DNA from: Oxyruncus cristatus
Taxonomy: Eukaryota > Chordata > Aves > Passeriformes > Cotingidae
NCBI GenBank assembly: GCA_013399855.1
Contig: VXAY01006780.1
Coordinates: 1,142,134-1,206,133, forward strand
DNA length: 64,000 bases
Direction of reading: 5' to 3'
The translations under genes were made by a program, and so were the position numbers. Below are positions 1 to 13,215 of this stretch, one piece after another. The notes under the pieces are model-generated. The model was not told the DNA's origin and made no database searches. It was given only the letters and a program-made list of their open reading frames with translations. Positions within the stretch are counted from its first letter, which is position 1; each line of letters starts with the position of its first letter.

Positions 1-310
1 CCTCTTTTACTGCTGGGCCTGGTGGGGCGGGCCGGGCCCGAGCGGTGTCTGGGTGCTTTTAAGGGGGGTTTTTTTGGTTGTTTTTAATGGGTTTTACCCC
101 CCCTTTTTCCTGCTGTCCAGAGGGGAATTCCCGGTGGGAGGCAGCGCGCAATTGTGCTGTGGTTCAACAAGTTGCTTGCGGTTCCGGAATGGGTCGAAAT
201 CTGCTTAATTATGTAAAAACTAATCTGCTTAATTATGTGAAAATAATACTAAAATAGGCGTTTTTCTCGGGGACAGCACGGCCTTTCCGCCTCCTTCCCG
301 CCTCCTTCCC
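1..310. other. GC-rich patch at window start
   Basis: The first 60 bases are G+C-rich with several CpGs ('ggggcgggccgggcccgag'), followed by T-rich and mixed sequence and a second small CpG-containing patch near 130-180. This could be the edge of a CpG island or a first exon/intron boundary of GNG12, whose coding exons lie downstream on the same strand. No ORF, splice pair or promoter motif identifies it further. Confidence 0.25.
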
Positions 311-610
311 TCCATCCAGCCCTTCCCCATGACAGTGATGGATACTCAGAGATGGCAGCTCCAACTGTACCAGGGCAGCCACAACTTCCAGCGTAATCCT
401 TTAAATTTTACGAATTTTAGTATTCCTAGCCATCAGGTGATGAGTTTTCCTTACAATCACAGAGCTCTGCTTGTCGGAGGAAGTTTCCCACGTGTGGGGA
501 GTTGTGGGATGAGTGTGGGAAGGAGGTTAATTAGTGGGAAGCATCATTAGTCGAGGAGGTTTTGTGTTGATACTGAGATTACACACCCTGTTGCAGCAAC
601 AGGTTTACTG

Positions 611-690
611 AGAATCAGGGAATGGCAGAATATCAAGGGCTGGAAAGGACCCACACAGATCATTCAGTCCAGCTCCTGAAGCTTTAATAA
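611..690 (-). repeat. CR1-like LINE 3'-end fragment
   Basis: The string 'ggctggaaaggacccacaca' followed by 'tcattcagtccagctcctg' resembles the reverse complement of a CR1 3' end. It is short and diverged. Confidence 0.5.
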
Positions 691-796
691 CTTTTAAGTT
701 GCAATACTTCGGTCAAAGCTTAAATTCTGTACTTTTTTGGGGGGAGGAATGGGTGTTTTGAGTGGATATTGTGATTTTAGCCTGGTGCTTTTGGGA

Positions 797-1060
797 AGGA
801 GGAGCTCCATCAGGAATGGCTGGAGCTGTGTCAAGGGGGAATATCAGGAAAAGGTTATTCCCCCACAGCGTAGCTGGGCACTGAACAGGCTCCCCAGGGC
901 AGTGGTCACAGCACCAAGGCTGCCAGAGCTTAAGGAGTGTTTGGACAATGCTCTCAGGGACAGGGTGGGATTGTTGGGGTGTCTGTGCAGGCCAGGGGTT
1001 GGACTGGATGGTCCTTGTGAGTCCCTTCCAACTCAAGATATTCCATGATTCTGTGATTTA
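797..1060 (+). repeat. CR1 LINE 3' fragment
   Basis: A 5'-truncated CR1 copy contains 'actgaacaggctccccaggg', 'ggttggactggatggtcctt' and the terminal 'gattctgtgatt'. It is a different CR1 subfamily from most others here, which carry 'caggttgcccagagaagctg'. Confidence 0.85.
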
Positions 1061-1752
1061 ATTTGATTAATGTGGCACATCAAATGGAATTCACAGCAAT
1101 TTGCCAGGCGACTATCTGGTGTTTTTATTGGCTTAGAGGTCACAGCATCAGAGACATGTTACTTGTCTGCATTTATCCGGGCTGTAAATTGGGTTAGAAA
1201 TACATTTCTGTGAGTAAAGTGTGAGTAGTGGACAGTGGGAGGATTTGATGTTTGATGCTACTCCAGTGCCACTAAATGAGATTGACGGATTAGTATGAAG
1301 TTAATGACTTCTCAATCCCGTATTTGATCCCAGCGTGGGATGGATTACAGGATATCTTTAATCGAGGACTAAAGCAGCAATAAACTCCAGAGAGAGCAAT
1401 GGATGAGGTCTGGTCCTGGGGGTGAGCTCGTTTCCTAATCACCCAGCCAATGGATAACTTTTCCTTTAAAAACAAACCTCTGTTGTCCTCCTGGAAGAGT
1501 TTCTTGGGCTCCCAGACAGCAGAGCCACTTCCAGCATCTCTCATCTGTTGGTGGTGTTAAATCCAAATATTGAGTTGTGGTGTAGGTTTCAGATACTTCT
1601 TTTATTTCAAATATAATGTCTCTTTGGCTATATAATAACATTTTGAATGAGTACTGAAAGGTCTTAATTTCTTAGGCTCTGTTCATCAAAAGACTCAGAA
1701 TATTTGAGCCACATTCACAACAAGTTCTCTGTAGCAAGGCCTGGGATGAATT
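1061..1752. other. Non-coding, no feature seen
   Basis: I see no conserved exon, repeat or motif in this stretch. ORFs on both strands are short and have no recognisable protein character. Confidence 0.5.
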
Positions 1753-2107
1753 ATGGAATCCCAGAATGGTTTGGGTTGAAAGGGACCTTAAAGCCCATCC
1801 AGTCCCACCTCCTGCCGTGGGCAGGGACACCTTCCACTATCCCAGGTTGCTCCAACCCCTGTCGAACCTGACCTTGGACACTTCCATGGATCCGGGGGCA
1901 GCCACAGCTTCTCTGGGCAACCAGAGGCAGCCAGGGCCTCACCACCCTCCCAGGGAAGAATTTCTTCCCAATATCCCATCTAACCTTCCCCTCTGGCAGT
2001 GGGAAGCCATTCCACTTTGTCCTGGCACCATCTGCCCACTTAAGAAGTCCCTGTCACTCCTTTCTGTATGGCTCCCCTTTCCCTGCAAGTGTTGCTGGAA
2101 TGTTGAG
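1753..2107 (-). repeat. CR1 LINE fragment, antisense
   Basis: It begins with 'ggaatcccagaatggtttgg' and continues through 'gttgctccaacccctgtcga' and 'ggcagccacagcttctctgg' to about 2107, so the element is on the minus strand. It is longer than most copies here. Confidence 0.9.
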
Positions 2108-3027
2108 TAGAAGGTGCTGAACACAACGACTCTGCACGGTGGGAATGTCCTTCCTCCCAGACACAGCTTCCCAAATCCCAATGCATAACTCTCCGATAGG
2201 ATCTGTTGCAAAAGCAAATCCAAATTGCTCCAGAAATCTATGGTACAGCCCCATAAATCCTCCCCCTCAACCCTTTCCCTTTGTCCCCTTTGCCAGAGCA
2301 GAGATCATTGCAGGGAACGGAGGGAATACTTTCCAAGGGGTGTGTAGTTAGCATGGGAAACACCACCACAGCCCTGGCCGAGGTTTGGAGCGGTATTCCA
2401 GTGAGGATTGTGTTGCTGCAATTTCATCTGTACTTACACAAACCAGGGGAGTGTGTGAAGGCTGCAGATCTCGTGTCCTTGCGCAGAAATACCTTTGTGC
2501 AAAGGTAGGAATTGTAGTGACACTTCCATTAGCTGGGATGGAACGGGAAGCAAGTCCCCCCAGATCCTGAGGGTCATTGTGGACTCGCTGTTTCTTGGGA
2601 AATGGAAGCTGCAGATGTTTGGTGACCCTCGGGATTTGCTCCACATTAATCACTGCTGGAATTGGGCAGTTCTTGGCTGAATTTTGCAATGTTACACAAC
2701 TGGGTTTCAGTTTTCTGAACCTCAGTGTTCATCCCATGGTCAGCGTTGGGGGCTCCTCGGGAACATCAATTTTTGCTCCCAGGAATAAGCTGGGGGGAAA
2801 CTTGGAAGGGAAGGAGAAGAGAAAATACTGGTGAGAGAAGCAGAAAGTTTTCACTCCATGTTTTACAAGGACTGATGAGAAGTAGCAGAAAGAGCAGAGG
2901 CAGTGACAGAAGTCCTGTGGTGACTGGGTTATGGTAGGATTCTCCATGGGATTTTATGGAGGTAGGTAGAAGCAGGAAGGTGAAGGGAGCAGTGAGGGTA
3001 CCCAGAGGAGATGGGAGCATGGTGAGG
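2108..3027. other. Non-coding, no feature seen
   Basis: Both strands are covered only by short overlapping ORFs without family resemblance. No repeat or regulatory element could be supported. Confidence 0.5.
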
Positions 3028-3219
3028 GTACATCTAACCCCTGGCACAGGTTGCCCAGAGAAGCTGTGGCTGCCCCATCCCTGGAATTGCCCAAGGCCAG
3101 GTTGGACGGGGCTTGGAGCAACCTGAGATAGTGGAAGGTGTCCCTGCCCGTGGCAGGGGGTGGGAGTGGATGGGCTTTAAGGTCCCTTCCAACCCAGACC
3201 GGTCTGAAATTCTGTGAAA
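3028..3219 (+). repeat. CR1 LINE 3' fragment
   Basis: It contains 'ggcacaggttgcccagagaa', 'ggttggacggggcttggagc' and the CR1 3' end 'ccttccaacccagacc'. Confidence 0.9.
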
Positions 3220-4725
3220 ACAGACTTGGACTGCAGTGTACCCCAAATCCAAGCTCCTTGGTTCCTGGGGCCCCAGCCAGCATGGGCGTGGGTGGATCAG
3301 AGCTTTAGGATGTTCATGGACACCAGCAGCTGTGTATTTTTAGTTGTGTTCCTTTGAATATTTGGTAAAACAGGCAGCGTGTTTATATTCAGCTTCCTGT
3401 GTCCGTATCAGTGTCTTGGCATGTGATGGAGTTACAGAGGGAGGAGGGAAAAGGAAAAAAGTGTGTTATGAGGATTATTTGTATTCCAGCCGCTGTCAAC
3501 GGCGGGATGTGGCTGCTGGGATCATCTCCTTGTTTAAACATTCAGCTCAACTCAAGCAGGAGCCAGACTTGTTCCCCTTTTGTTTACACCATTTTTTTTC
3601 CCCATCCCTTCTCCTGTGTCTTTCCAAACCTTCTGTACAGGGACAGGTCACTTTTTGGTGTGGTCTGGTTTGGGACAAACACATGATCTGAACCTTCGTC
3701 CACTCCAACATACGGCATCAGCTCCAAGCCCTCACTTGCTGTGTGGGTACTGATCCTCCAACACCAGCTCTCCAAAGTGTCTGAGTTGTTTTTGTTGTCT
3801 TTGTTCTTCTGGGAAGGGAGCAGCCTGCTTCCCCAGCCTGTTTTCCCACTCCAGGCTGCGCTGGCAGCCCACAATCTAGTACCTGTGATGATCTGTGGAA
3901 TCACCCCTTTGTTATCCATGCCCATTCCTTGAGCAGGAGCAGTGGGAGCACAGGGGGGAGATTTTGCCTGATTTTCCTCTCTAAATGATGGCTTTCTTTG
4001 TGCCAGATATCCCTCAGAGCACAAAAACAGAAAATGTTCTGATGGTTTAAGCTGAGGAGAGCAAAATCCTCTCTCCTAGTTTCTGTCATTGTGATAAGGG
4101 GATGCCCTAGGACCCAGCACTGCCCTTGCTGCCTGAACCAGGGATGGTGTGGGATGTTCTCAGGAGGGACTGGTGGGTGTCATAGAAAGGGAAAAATAGG
4201 GGCTGAGAACCAGGAAAAACTGCTGTGCCTAAAGAAGCTGCAAGTCTGGCTTGTGGAGCAGGAACGGCCACAGGAAGGGTTAGGAAGCTCTGCAAGGAGG
4301 ACGTGGTGGTGACAGGGTTTGGCCCTAAGAGGAGAGGCCTCCTTGAGCAGAAACAGCTGAACAATCTGGTTGTTTATACATTGAAGTTTTAATTTGAAGT
4401 TGATTGTAATGTTTCCAGCAAGCCTTTCCTGGGCTGTCAGTCCCTCACTGAATATGTTTAGATGTCTGTCCTCTGTTGTTGTTTGGGTTTCAGTTTGCTC
4501 AGTGACTGAGATATTTGATTTATCTGTGAGTATCTTCCCAGTTCATAGAAGAAAAAGAGGTTCTTTTCTGTGTCATTAATCGTATTGATGATTAGCCAGA
4601 GTATTTCCAGAAGAAGATTTCCTTTCTGTTTGTTAAAAATAAAATCAAGCAGATACCAAAGACATTTATGCTAATTTTTGTGCTGCCATATTGCAGTGAA
4701 GTGCAAGAAATTCAGTTCCACGGCA

Positions 4726-4953
4726 GGTTTGGATGAGATATTAGGGATAAATTTCTTCCCTGGGAGGGTCGTGAGGCCCTGGCACGGGTTGCCCAGAGAA
4801 GCTGTGGCTGCCCCATCCCTGGAAGTGTCCAAGGCCGGGGTGGATGGGGCTTGGAGCAACGTGGGATAGTGGAAGGTGTCCCTGCCCATGGCAGGGCAGT
4901 TGAATGAGATGGACTTTGAGCTTCCTCCCAACCCACTATGGGATTCTGTGGTT
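4726..4953 (+). repeat. CR1 LINE 3' fragment
   Basis: It starts near 'ttggatgagatattagggat' and carries 'cacgggttgcccagagaagc' and the terminal 'gggattctgtgg'. Confidence 0.9.
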
Positions 4954-5486
4954 GCTGTAAGTTGGAGAAGATCCCAAATTACATTTTCATCTCTGTAGCT
5001 TCGAGTCAGGCTTTTTGGTCTAAGCTTGGAGCAGGGATAAGGAGAAAGTGTCACTGATGATTTGGGGAGATAGACCATCTTTTTCCTAGCTGACTGTGGT
5101 TTATGTTGCTGTAAACCTTGCAAGGGATCCATCCTGCACAGCAGGGATGCTCCAGCTGGAGCTGCCTGCCAGGGCCCATGGAGCTGGAGGACTCAGGTTG
5201 GCACTGCTGGCCTTGGCTGGAGGGACTGGGAACCGTGCAGCCTTGGAATTTCCTCATCTCTCTCCCACATGTCCTTCCCTGATTTATTCTTTCCTGAGCA
5301 TGGCCTGACCTCTGAATGCAGGATTTTGGAGGGGTGCATTACGCCAGCCTCAAACTATGCCAGCAATGTTGGGTTTGTGGGTTTTTATGGCTGGTTTGAT
5401 TGGAGCTTTGATTAGGCAGGAATATGGAGTCACCATGGCTCTGGAAAGTGACCCTGGGAGCCAGAGTTGGTTTTCAGATGCATTTA

Positions 5487-5553
5487 AAGCTGAGGTTGGA
5501 CTGGATCCCTGAAGGTCTCTCCCAGCCCAAACCATTCCGTGTGGTCTGTGATT
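5487..5553 (+). repeat. Short CR1 3'-terminal fragment
   Basis: Only the last ~65 bp of a CR1 is present: 'gaggttggactggatccctg', then 'cccagcccaaaccattccg' and 'gtgatt'. Confidence 0.75.
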
Positions 5554-6784
5554 GTTTTGACTGTGTTTTGATCTCCCTCAGGATGCACAAGTCAGTATTG
5601 AAATTTTTCTTATTTTTCCTTAACAATTTTCAGGGCGAGTGAGCAGAATGAGAACTTGCACAGATAAACAAAGCAGCAGTTTTTCCATTGAACTTTGATT
5701 TTACGCAGCGGTCACACGTCTGTGAAGGAGTTTACGTGTGACATTTATTTTTGTTTCCTTGCTGGATGTGAACAGGACAAGCCTGGCACAGGGACAAGGA
5801 CTGGCTGTGGCAAGACAGTCTCTCTTTTAACACAATTTATTTTCCTCCTCCGTGCAGTGATTTTAACAGCACCTATTAAAATTGTGATCCTGTTTCCAGC
5901 ACAGGAAGTGGCATGGGATTATAAAGGGGACACTGCCTGTGCTGCCTGCCACCTCACTGCCTTGCTAAGAACCATCCCTGGAGAACTTTTGGTGGGTTTT
6001 TTCTCTTTATTTCCTGGGAATGAGGGAGCTGCGTTGCTGTGGCTTCTCCAAGCCCGTCGTAGCTTGTGGTGTGACTTGGGCGGGTGTGGAGTGGTGCCAG
6101 GGCTTGGTGCCAGAGCTCCACCAGTCCTTGGCAACTGATGGTTGGTTTCCCTCCAAAGAGTGTCCGTGTCAATCCCGGATCCTGCCGTGCCCTGCTTAAT
6201 GAGGTATCCATGCCCTGGCTCCTCTGCCAGCTCAGTAAATGCCCGGAGCCTCCAATCTGAGCTCCGCAGTGCAGGAACAGTGGGTGTATCTGCAGGGGCA
6301 CAGAGGTGTGTGAATGTGCAGTAGGAATTGCAGGAAACGGGAACAGAGCATTGCCAGCCTGTTTTGGGTTATCGGTCACTGGATCTCTTCAGTCACTGGT
6401 TTCTGTTTTCGGCAATGCCAAGTTGTGCTTGTCAGGTGCCCAGTTCCACTGGCATTCATGGTCAACACTCCTAAAAAATTCCTGCCCTCATTGAATTGTC
6501 ATTGAATTGTTATAGTTCAAAAATATAATTTTTTACAATAAAAATTTAGGAAGGTTGTTAAATATGCTGTGCTCTGGATTTGCCAGTCTTGCAACAGTGA
6601 ACAGGGTCTGGTACCAGAACTTGTACGTTTTCGGACTCATATAATTCCAGGGTTTTATCTGGATGTATAAAGGCCTCCATAGGGAACATGGGCTGTCAGA
6701 TTTGTTTCTCCAGGGATTTAAGCACAGCTGCTGGAATATCTCAGTGGAGGTTTACAGTTCGGAGAAGTTTCCAGGGACAAAGTA

Positions 6785-6935
6785 ATCCTGGAGTAATTTA
6801 GGTTGCAGGGGGCCTCAAAACTCATCCTATTCCACCCCCTTCCATTGACCGACTTTGCACTAGACAAGGTTGCTCCAAACCCTGTCCAGTCTGGCCCTGA
6901 ACATTTCCAGGGATGGGGCAGCCACAGGTTCTATG
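6785..6935 (-). repeat. CR1 LINE fragment, antisense
   Basis: Diverged reverse-complement CR1: 'aaggttgctccaaaccctgt', then 'ccagggatggggcagccaca'. Confidence 0.8.
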
Positions 6936-7374
6936 TATGCTCAACACTGGCTACAGTGGTGCTTAACTAAACCTGCTCTGGGTTTTACTCTGAGTAGTTA
7001 AACTCGTTTTAAAGGCAGTGGCTTTTCCAGTAGCTGCCTCTAGACTCACCTGCCCCAGGTCTGGGTGGGACCTGTCCCTTGGAGCGTGGGCTCCAGGAGG
7101 AGCTGTGCCAGCAGCACCCAAATCTGTGTAAACTTGTTCCCTTCATTCCCATCTGGGAGGGGGCCAGAGGGAATTGGGTGCCTGTGGCCGTGTCCTTGAG
7201 AAGGGAAGTAGGGAAACTGGCAATAAGAAAAGTCTGAGGTCAATTTTCCAGCCAGGCCAATCTCAAAATACTGTAGTTTTTGTGACTAGAATTAAACCAC
7301 AAGTGCCAACCCCCCTTGGCTTTGGCTTTCTTGCGCTATAAAGTCCTTGTAATTTTTATTTTACTCTGTTTCAG

Positions 7375-7432
7375 GATCGTTACACTGATAAAATCAAAGC
7401 AAGCCGGACAGGTAGCAAGTCTGCCTATGTAG
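7375..7432 (+). other. GNG12: Probable GNG12 5'UTR exon
   Basis: This 58-base segment is bounded by a good acceptor (pyrimidine-rich tract ending 'ctctgtttcag') and a consensus donor ('tag|gtgagt'). It lies upstream of the GNG12 coding exons on the same strand, and mammalian GNG12 has non-coding 5' exons. It contains no useful ATG-initiated ORF, consistent with untranslated sequence. The assignment to GNG12 is inferred from splice signals and position only; it could be a chance splice pair or an exon of a non-coding RNA. Confidence 0.45.
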
Positions 7433-9529
7433 GTGAGTTTCCAGTTCACTCTTGTTCCTTCCTTTCATGCAAAGTATAAAGCAGCACAACAAGTCCCAAA
7501 CTCCAGTGATTTAATTTCATTCTGGAGCAAAACAAAAAATAGTTGGCAGCTTCGTGGAGGAGAGCTACAAGGACACCACCAGCTTGGTGTTGGCAACACT
7601 GGTTGCTCACACTATTCACCTCAGGTTTTTAACTGACTGTTGAATTTAGGGGGCAGAAACACCTGCTTCTCCCATGGAAATTAGGCTTTTCCTTGTTTAT
7701 TCCCTCAGTGAGGAAGGGGCAATGCAATTCTTCATCATTTCTGCCTCTGCTGTGTTACATGCATTTTGTTTGACCATGTCATCGTGCAAATTCTTCCTAT
7801 ATTCACCCCATCCTGAAAAATAGGTGCTTTGATAAATTCTTGTAGCCAAGAAGCTGGTGAAATCCTTTGCATCCTTCCAGTTCTTTGAGCTGAGCCCCAC
7901 ACAGCTCTTCCCAGAGCATCTCCTGCCTGTGTCCTCGGCTTTATCTCTTGCAGACGGAGGAATTTGCTGAAGGTCACAGAACCTGAGGCCAAGCTGCATC
8001 CCATGACTCTCAGTCTGGAGCTTTAATCACAGAGCACTCCTGCTTTACATGGTCTAAGAGGAGCTGATTTTGATACAGCTAAAAGCCTCTTTGCCAATGT
8101 CTCTTTGTAGTTTGCATGTCTTTCCTGGTGGGATTTAGCTGGGGCGTGCCCTGTGGGGAAAAACAGGGACCTTCTGTGGATAAACTGCCCTGCGGTTCAT
8201 TGTCTTTTCCAATGGCTTCAGGCTGATGTCTTTAAAATAATATTGCTCAGATGTTTTTCAAAGGAACCTTGATCTAGAAGTCACTTTTCATGGCTTTCAT
8301 GTGTACTAAAGATAGAAAAAGTTGTCAGAAAAACATACAGAGGAAAATAAAAGCAGGTTTTTCCACTAGTCATCTCCCAACATGTACATTGAGTTTGACA
8401 GAATCACATCATGAAGGCTGACTTTGAAAATCAAACGGAGCTGTAGCCCAGGTTTGATCAGCAGGATGGTACTGCAGTAACTTGTGATATGGAGGTTATG
8501 AAGGAACACAACCTTAATTAAACACCCAGAATACCAAATCCAATTGATCGTCGTGGGAGTTGTCGGTTTCCTTTCATTTCACATTATTTTATGGTTTTTA
8601 ATCCATTTCAAAAGGACTAATTAAGACACTGGCAGCATTGTTTATAACTGAAAAAAAGATGTCCACTGTAAAATCTCTCAGTATTCCCAAGTGTAAATTT
8701 CTGAAGAAGGAAACATCAGAAGGGGGCGTTCTGTGTTCTAAGGGACTTTTATTCTCCATCTGCACTGATGGGCTGCTCACCTCCGTGTAAACCAGGTGTA
8801 TTTGTGTGCCCAGACTTCCCACTGCTAACCCAGCCCTCACTCCTGCACCTGTTCTGAGAGGAGCATGGAAGCAGAGTTTGTCCTTGCTGTACCTTTTCTG
8901 CTGTAAAAATGGGTTTGAAATATGGGGCCCCGATCCCTTTGACTGTGGTGCTGTGCAGGGTGTGCATCCCAAAGCACTCACGTCCTTCCCCATGTCTTGC
9001 AGCTGCCACATGTTTCAGCTTCCCCGTGTCATAATGTTAACCCTCCAGTACATGAAGCAGTTAGTTTTGTCTGGGGAGGATCTTGTTTACTTTTACGTAA
9101 CACAGATTTTTTTTCTAGTGTGTATAAAATATTTGTGCTGTGATTTTAGCTCTTGCTTGATACCTATTTAAAAATCCAGTCCCTCTCACCTGCCAGGAAC
9201 CAGGAACCTACTCCTCACAGTTTGGTTTGTGGTAGGTGTGGAGCAGGAGCAGAAACTTTCTCCTAGCCACACATGATCTATCCCTGCAGGCACCGGAGCC
9301 ACAGCCTTGGCTCAGGCTGTGCTGAGGGAGGACAAGGGAGCAGGGGGCTGGTACCCCCAGAACCAGTGGGGAAGTTGTGGGTGATCCCTGCCGCTGCTTT
9401 TCCTGGGAAGTTTGCACTGTGGGTGCTGTGTTCAGTGTGTAAAGTGCTCCAGGTGGCTCCAGGTCCTCCTGGGAAACTCTGGTGTGTCCCACCACCTTGT
9501 TGTCCATCCATCGTGTGGGGTATAAGGAT

Positions 9530-9667
9530 CATGGAATCACAGAATGGTTTGGGTTGGAAGCCCATCTCATTCCACCCCTTGCCATGGGCAGGGATACTTT
9601 CCATTATCCCAGCTTGCTCCAAGCCCCATCCAACCTGGCTTTGGACACTTCCAGGGATGGAGTATCC
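9530..9667 (-). repeat. CR1 LINE fragment, antisense
   Basis: It begins 'atcacagaatggtttgggtt' and continues through 'gccatgggcagggatacttt' and 'cttccagggatgga'. Confidence 0.9.
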
Positions 9668-12600
9668 TAAAAAGAGAAATGACCCAAAAGCATCTCTAAT
9701 CCTGCTTTAATTTTACCGTTCAGTTCTATTTTCCTGCAGAGGGCAGGACTCTGGTGTTTTCCGGCTGCCCAGGTTTATTTTCCATTCTCCTTGGTAGTGT
9801 GGCAGAAGGAAATGATTCCAGCACCGGTGTTTCCACTGGGTGTCAGCACGGCCCCGTGCAGGGATTGGGCCAGCAGAGCCCTGCCAGCCCTGGGCTTTCC
9901 CTTTGGCTGCACCCACCACTGGAAAAACGAGGTTGGCTGCATTTCCAGAGCAGGGTTTTCAAGGATGGGCCCACTCTGCGCAGGCGCCAAGGCTGAGTGA
10001 GCCGGGAAGGGGCTGTTTTGCTGGAAGTGCTCTTTCCTTCTCAGAGCAGAGCAACCGGTTGGAGCAGGAGGAGTGTGGAACGTGCCTGGCTTGTTCCTGT
10101 GCTCTCTAATTAGGGTTACAGCTGGGACAGTGGGTCCCTGGTTCTGGCAGAGCAGTGTGGAGAGCTTTTGTAGTATTTATAGTGCTTCCATGGAAGATGT
10201 GGGTGGGATAAGGAGCGTTCTCAGAGAGTGGCTGGGGGGACTTGCGTGCAGGGTCGGTGGGTGATAGGTCAGGGCTGCTCACCCTGCTCCCTCCATGCCG
10301 ACCCTTCCACTTCTTTTCCACACTTACTGCACATCTAGGCTTCCCAAGTCCTTTGCAAAACCCTTGGGCCCTCTGCCTGTCCTGCCAGGCCGAGTTACCT
10401 CCTTCAGCCCCCAACTCTGACCACGTCTGGTGGGAATCAGCATCCCTCGAGGGCACTTTGGGTTTCAGGTGGGCAGAGGCATCCCCTGGATACTTCTTCC
10501 TCTCACCTGCTGCTACCATCAGGGACCCTGTGCCTCTCCCACCCTCCCTGTGGGTCACCTCATGCCAGGTGCCACTGTGTTCCAGGATGTGCAGGATCTG
10601 GGAGGGGACATGTCAGGACTTGCTGGGATGCCAAATGCTATGCAGCACGTGTTGGCAGAAGGCAGTATGAGGCACACTGAGATTCCTCCAACACATTCTT
10701 CCATTGGGGACCTAAATATTTAAAATTCAAGGCCAGGAAGTATCACAAGTACAGATTATTGCTTGTGTGCAACTGTTTCATCCATTGCTGTACCTGGTTG
10801 TGTTCCGATGTGGCCTCAGAATGGATTGGTTTATTTCTGCACTCGCCTTTAATGTCAGCATTGGCCTCTTGGCTTGGACTGGGAGAGTTTTTGGTTCTGC
10901 AAGTTGTAACAAACCTGCTCTTGAGCACCCTGTAGTAAAACCAACCTCCAGCATTCAAGTCCCAACCGGCTTCCAGCCCTCCTGCTCCCACACAAGCTCC
11001 TGAGAAAGTGGCACATGCAGGAACCCACTAAAACCCTACCCCACATCCTGCCCTGCACATGGGAGAGGTGCTGGAGAGGGGCTCTGGCATCACCCCATCC
11101 TTATGCCACCCTTCCAGGGGCCATTGTGGCTCTTCTTCCCAGCTCTCCATGAGGACTGGCCTTGTCCGGTGCTTCTCCATGCTGTTTGCAGCCCCTCTTC
11201 CTCCTTCCAACCACCTTCCTGCCCAACAAATCTGTGCATTTTCAAAAGCAAAATTGAATTCAAAGCTCCTGGCTTTTTATTCCTGAGAGCTCTGGGGAGT
11301 GTGAGCCAATAAGAGGAGGCAGCTAGATTTGGGGTTCCATGGTGTGTTATTCCCAGATTGTTTGCAGGGTCCCAGCTGAAGGCAGTGGGGTGAAGGGATG
11401 CCAGGGAGGATGGTGTGGGGAATAAAATGGTTTCCAGGCAGCGCTGTGGGGTATCAAGCAGAGCCTGTATTAGTGGTGGTGATACACAAACCAGATCCAG
11501 CCTAAAATCCTTCCAGCAAAGACAGGGAAGTTGCAGGGCTGGGAACAGTTTCAATTGTAAACCTGCCGTGTTCTTTGTGGAGTTGCTGAAACCCTAAACA
11601 CAAGGTCCTGAGGTACCATGTGATGGTGGGTTTGGGGCAGAAATGCCAACTGGCACCTTCCACCCCAGCTCAGGGCAGGGCAGCTGGAGCAGCAGCTCTG
11701 GACTTGTCCGATTGCTTTTTTCCTTCTTTTTTCCCCTATTCCTGTGTTTTTAGGAAAAGCAGAACAATTTCCATGGTGGTACTTGTTTCTGGTTTATCCA
11801 ACAGACTCAAGTGGGCAGCAGCATCCGAACGTTCCATGTGGAAGCAGCAGCAGTGGTGACTCCCTGGAGTGCTCCCTCCTTGTCCCATGGGCAAGGCACC
11901 CGAACCAAGGGTGAGGGGGGATCACAGTGGGGTCAGAGGGTCACCATGAAGGCCCATGTCCTTCCAAACTAAGGTTTGGAACACCTCGTGTCCTTCTTTT
12001 CCTGCTGTTTCCTTGCTAAATTTGAAGCCTGCCCAGCCCAGAGGCCTTTGAAACCTGCATTTGCAGATTACTGTAACTTTAGATCTGTGCTGACCCCCAG
12101 CTGTAGACTGGCACCCTGGAAAACCAGAGGCTGGAAAACCAGCAGCTGATGGGGTGTTACTTTGTAGGTGCTGTGGTTGTCAGTTTATGTTTTGTCCAAT
12201 CCACTCTATGGATTTACAGTTTTGAATTATTCACCTTAAAAGCTGTTTTATTGCAAGAGAAACAGTAACAAGACACCTTTTCACCCTTTTGAGCCTTTGG
12301 CATTCCAGTAGGGGCTGGCTTTACATAATTGGAGGAAACTGGGAACTGTTTGCCAGACAGAGCTGCTGGGAGATTCCTGGTCCTGCCTTAGCAGTGGTGC
12401 TTTAATTACCTTTCATTCAGCAGGTGCTGTGTAAGTCCTGGATCTAAAAGAGTTAAAAAGATAGACTGGGGTTTAATAATCCCATTGGAGCTGAAGTTTG
12501 AAGCCCAGGCAAGGTGGATCTGGGGACCTGCTGCATGGTCATCTCGTTGCCTGTGGAAAAAAACAGGGCAAGGCCTGGAAAAACAGGGTTTTTCTGGGAA

Positions 12601-12771
12601 GAAGGGCAGCTCCACACATTTGCAGGTATTTCAAGAAAGGAAAAAATGTAGGTGTGTGGCCTGCAGGAATTACACTGTAGGATTCATGTGTTTTTCCCTT
12701 TCACTGTCAAAGTGCAGTTGATGAGCATCCACCTTGTCTGAACAAACACTGGCCTCAGTTTTCCATGGATA

Positions 12772-12938
12772 AATTAGGAAGAAATTCTTCCCTGTGGGGG
12801 TGGTAAGGCCCAGGCACAGGTTGCCCAGAGAAGGTGTAGCTACCACATCCCTGTAAGTGTCCAAGGCCAGGTTGGACAGGGCTTGGAGCAACGTGGGATA
12901 GTGGAAGGTGTCCCTGCCCATGGCAGGGGGTGATGGAC
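12772..12938 (+). repeat. CR1 LINE 3' fragment
   Basis: It carries 'ggaagaaattcttccctgtg', 'aggttgcccagagaaggtgt' and 'ggaaggtgtccctgcccatg'. It stops before the usual CR1 3' terminus. Confidence 0.9.
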
Positions 12939-13102
12939 AGAGAAGCTGTTGGTGGGACTGATTCTTTTGTCTCATTTTAGTTTGTGAGTCAGAGACAAGT
13001 GACAGTTGCAGCCATGCCCACAGCTGCTCTGGGGTTTGGGAGTCTCTGTCACTGCCAACCTTGGATCCAGCAAACCTTTGCTGAGCTTTGTCACTTGTCA
13101 CC

Positions 13103-13215
13103 ATAAAATCATGGAATGGTTTGGGTTGGAAGGAAACTTAAAGCCTGGGGCAGGGATACCTTCCACTAGACCAGGTTGCTCCAAGCCCTGTCCAGCTTGG
13201 TTTAGAGCACCAGCT
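13103..13215 (-). repeat. CR1 LINE fragment, antisense
   Basis: Reverse-complement CR1 beginning 'aaaatcatggaatggtttgg' and ending within the 'ccaagccctgtccagcttgg' portion. Confidence 0.85.
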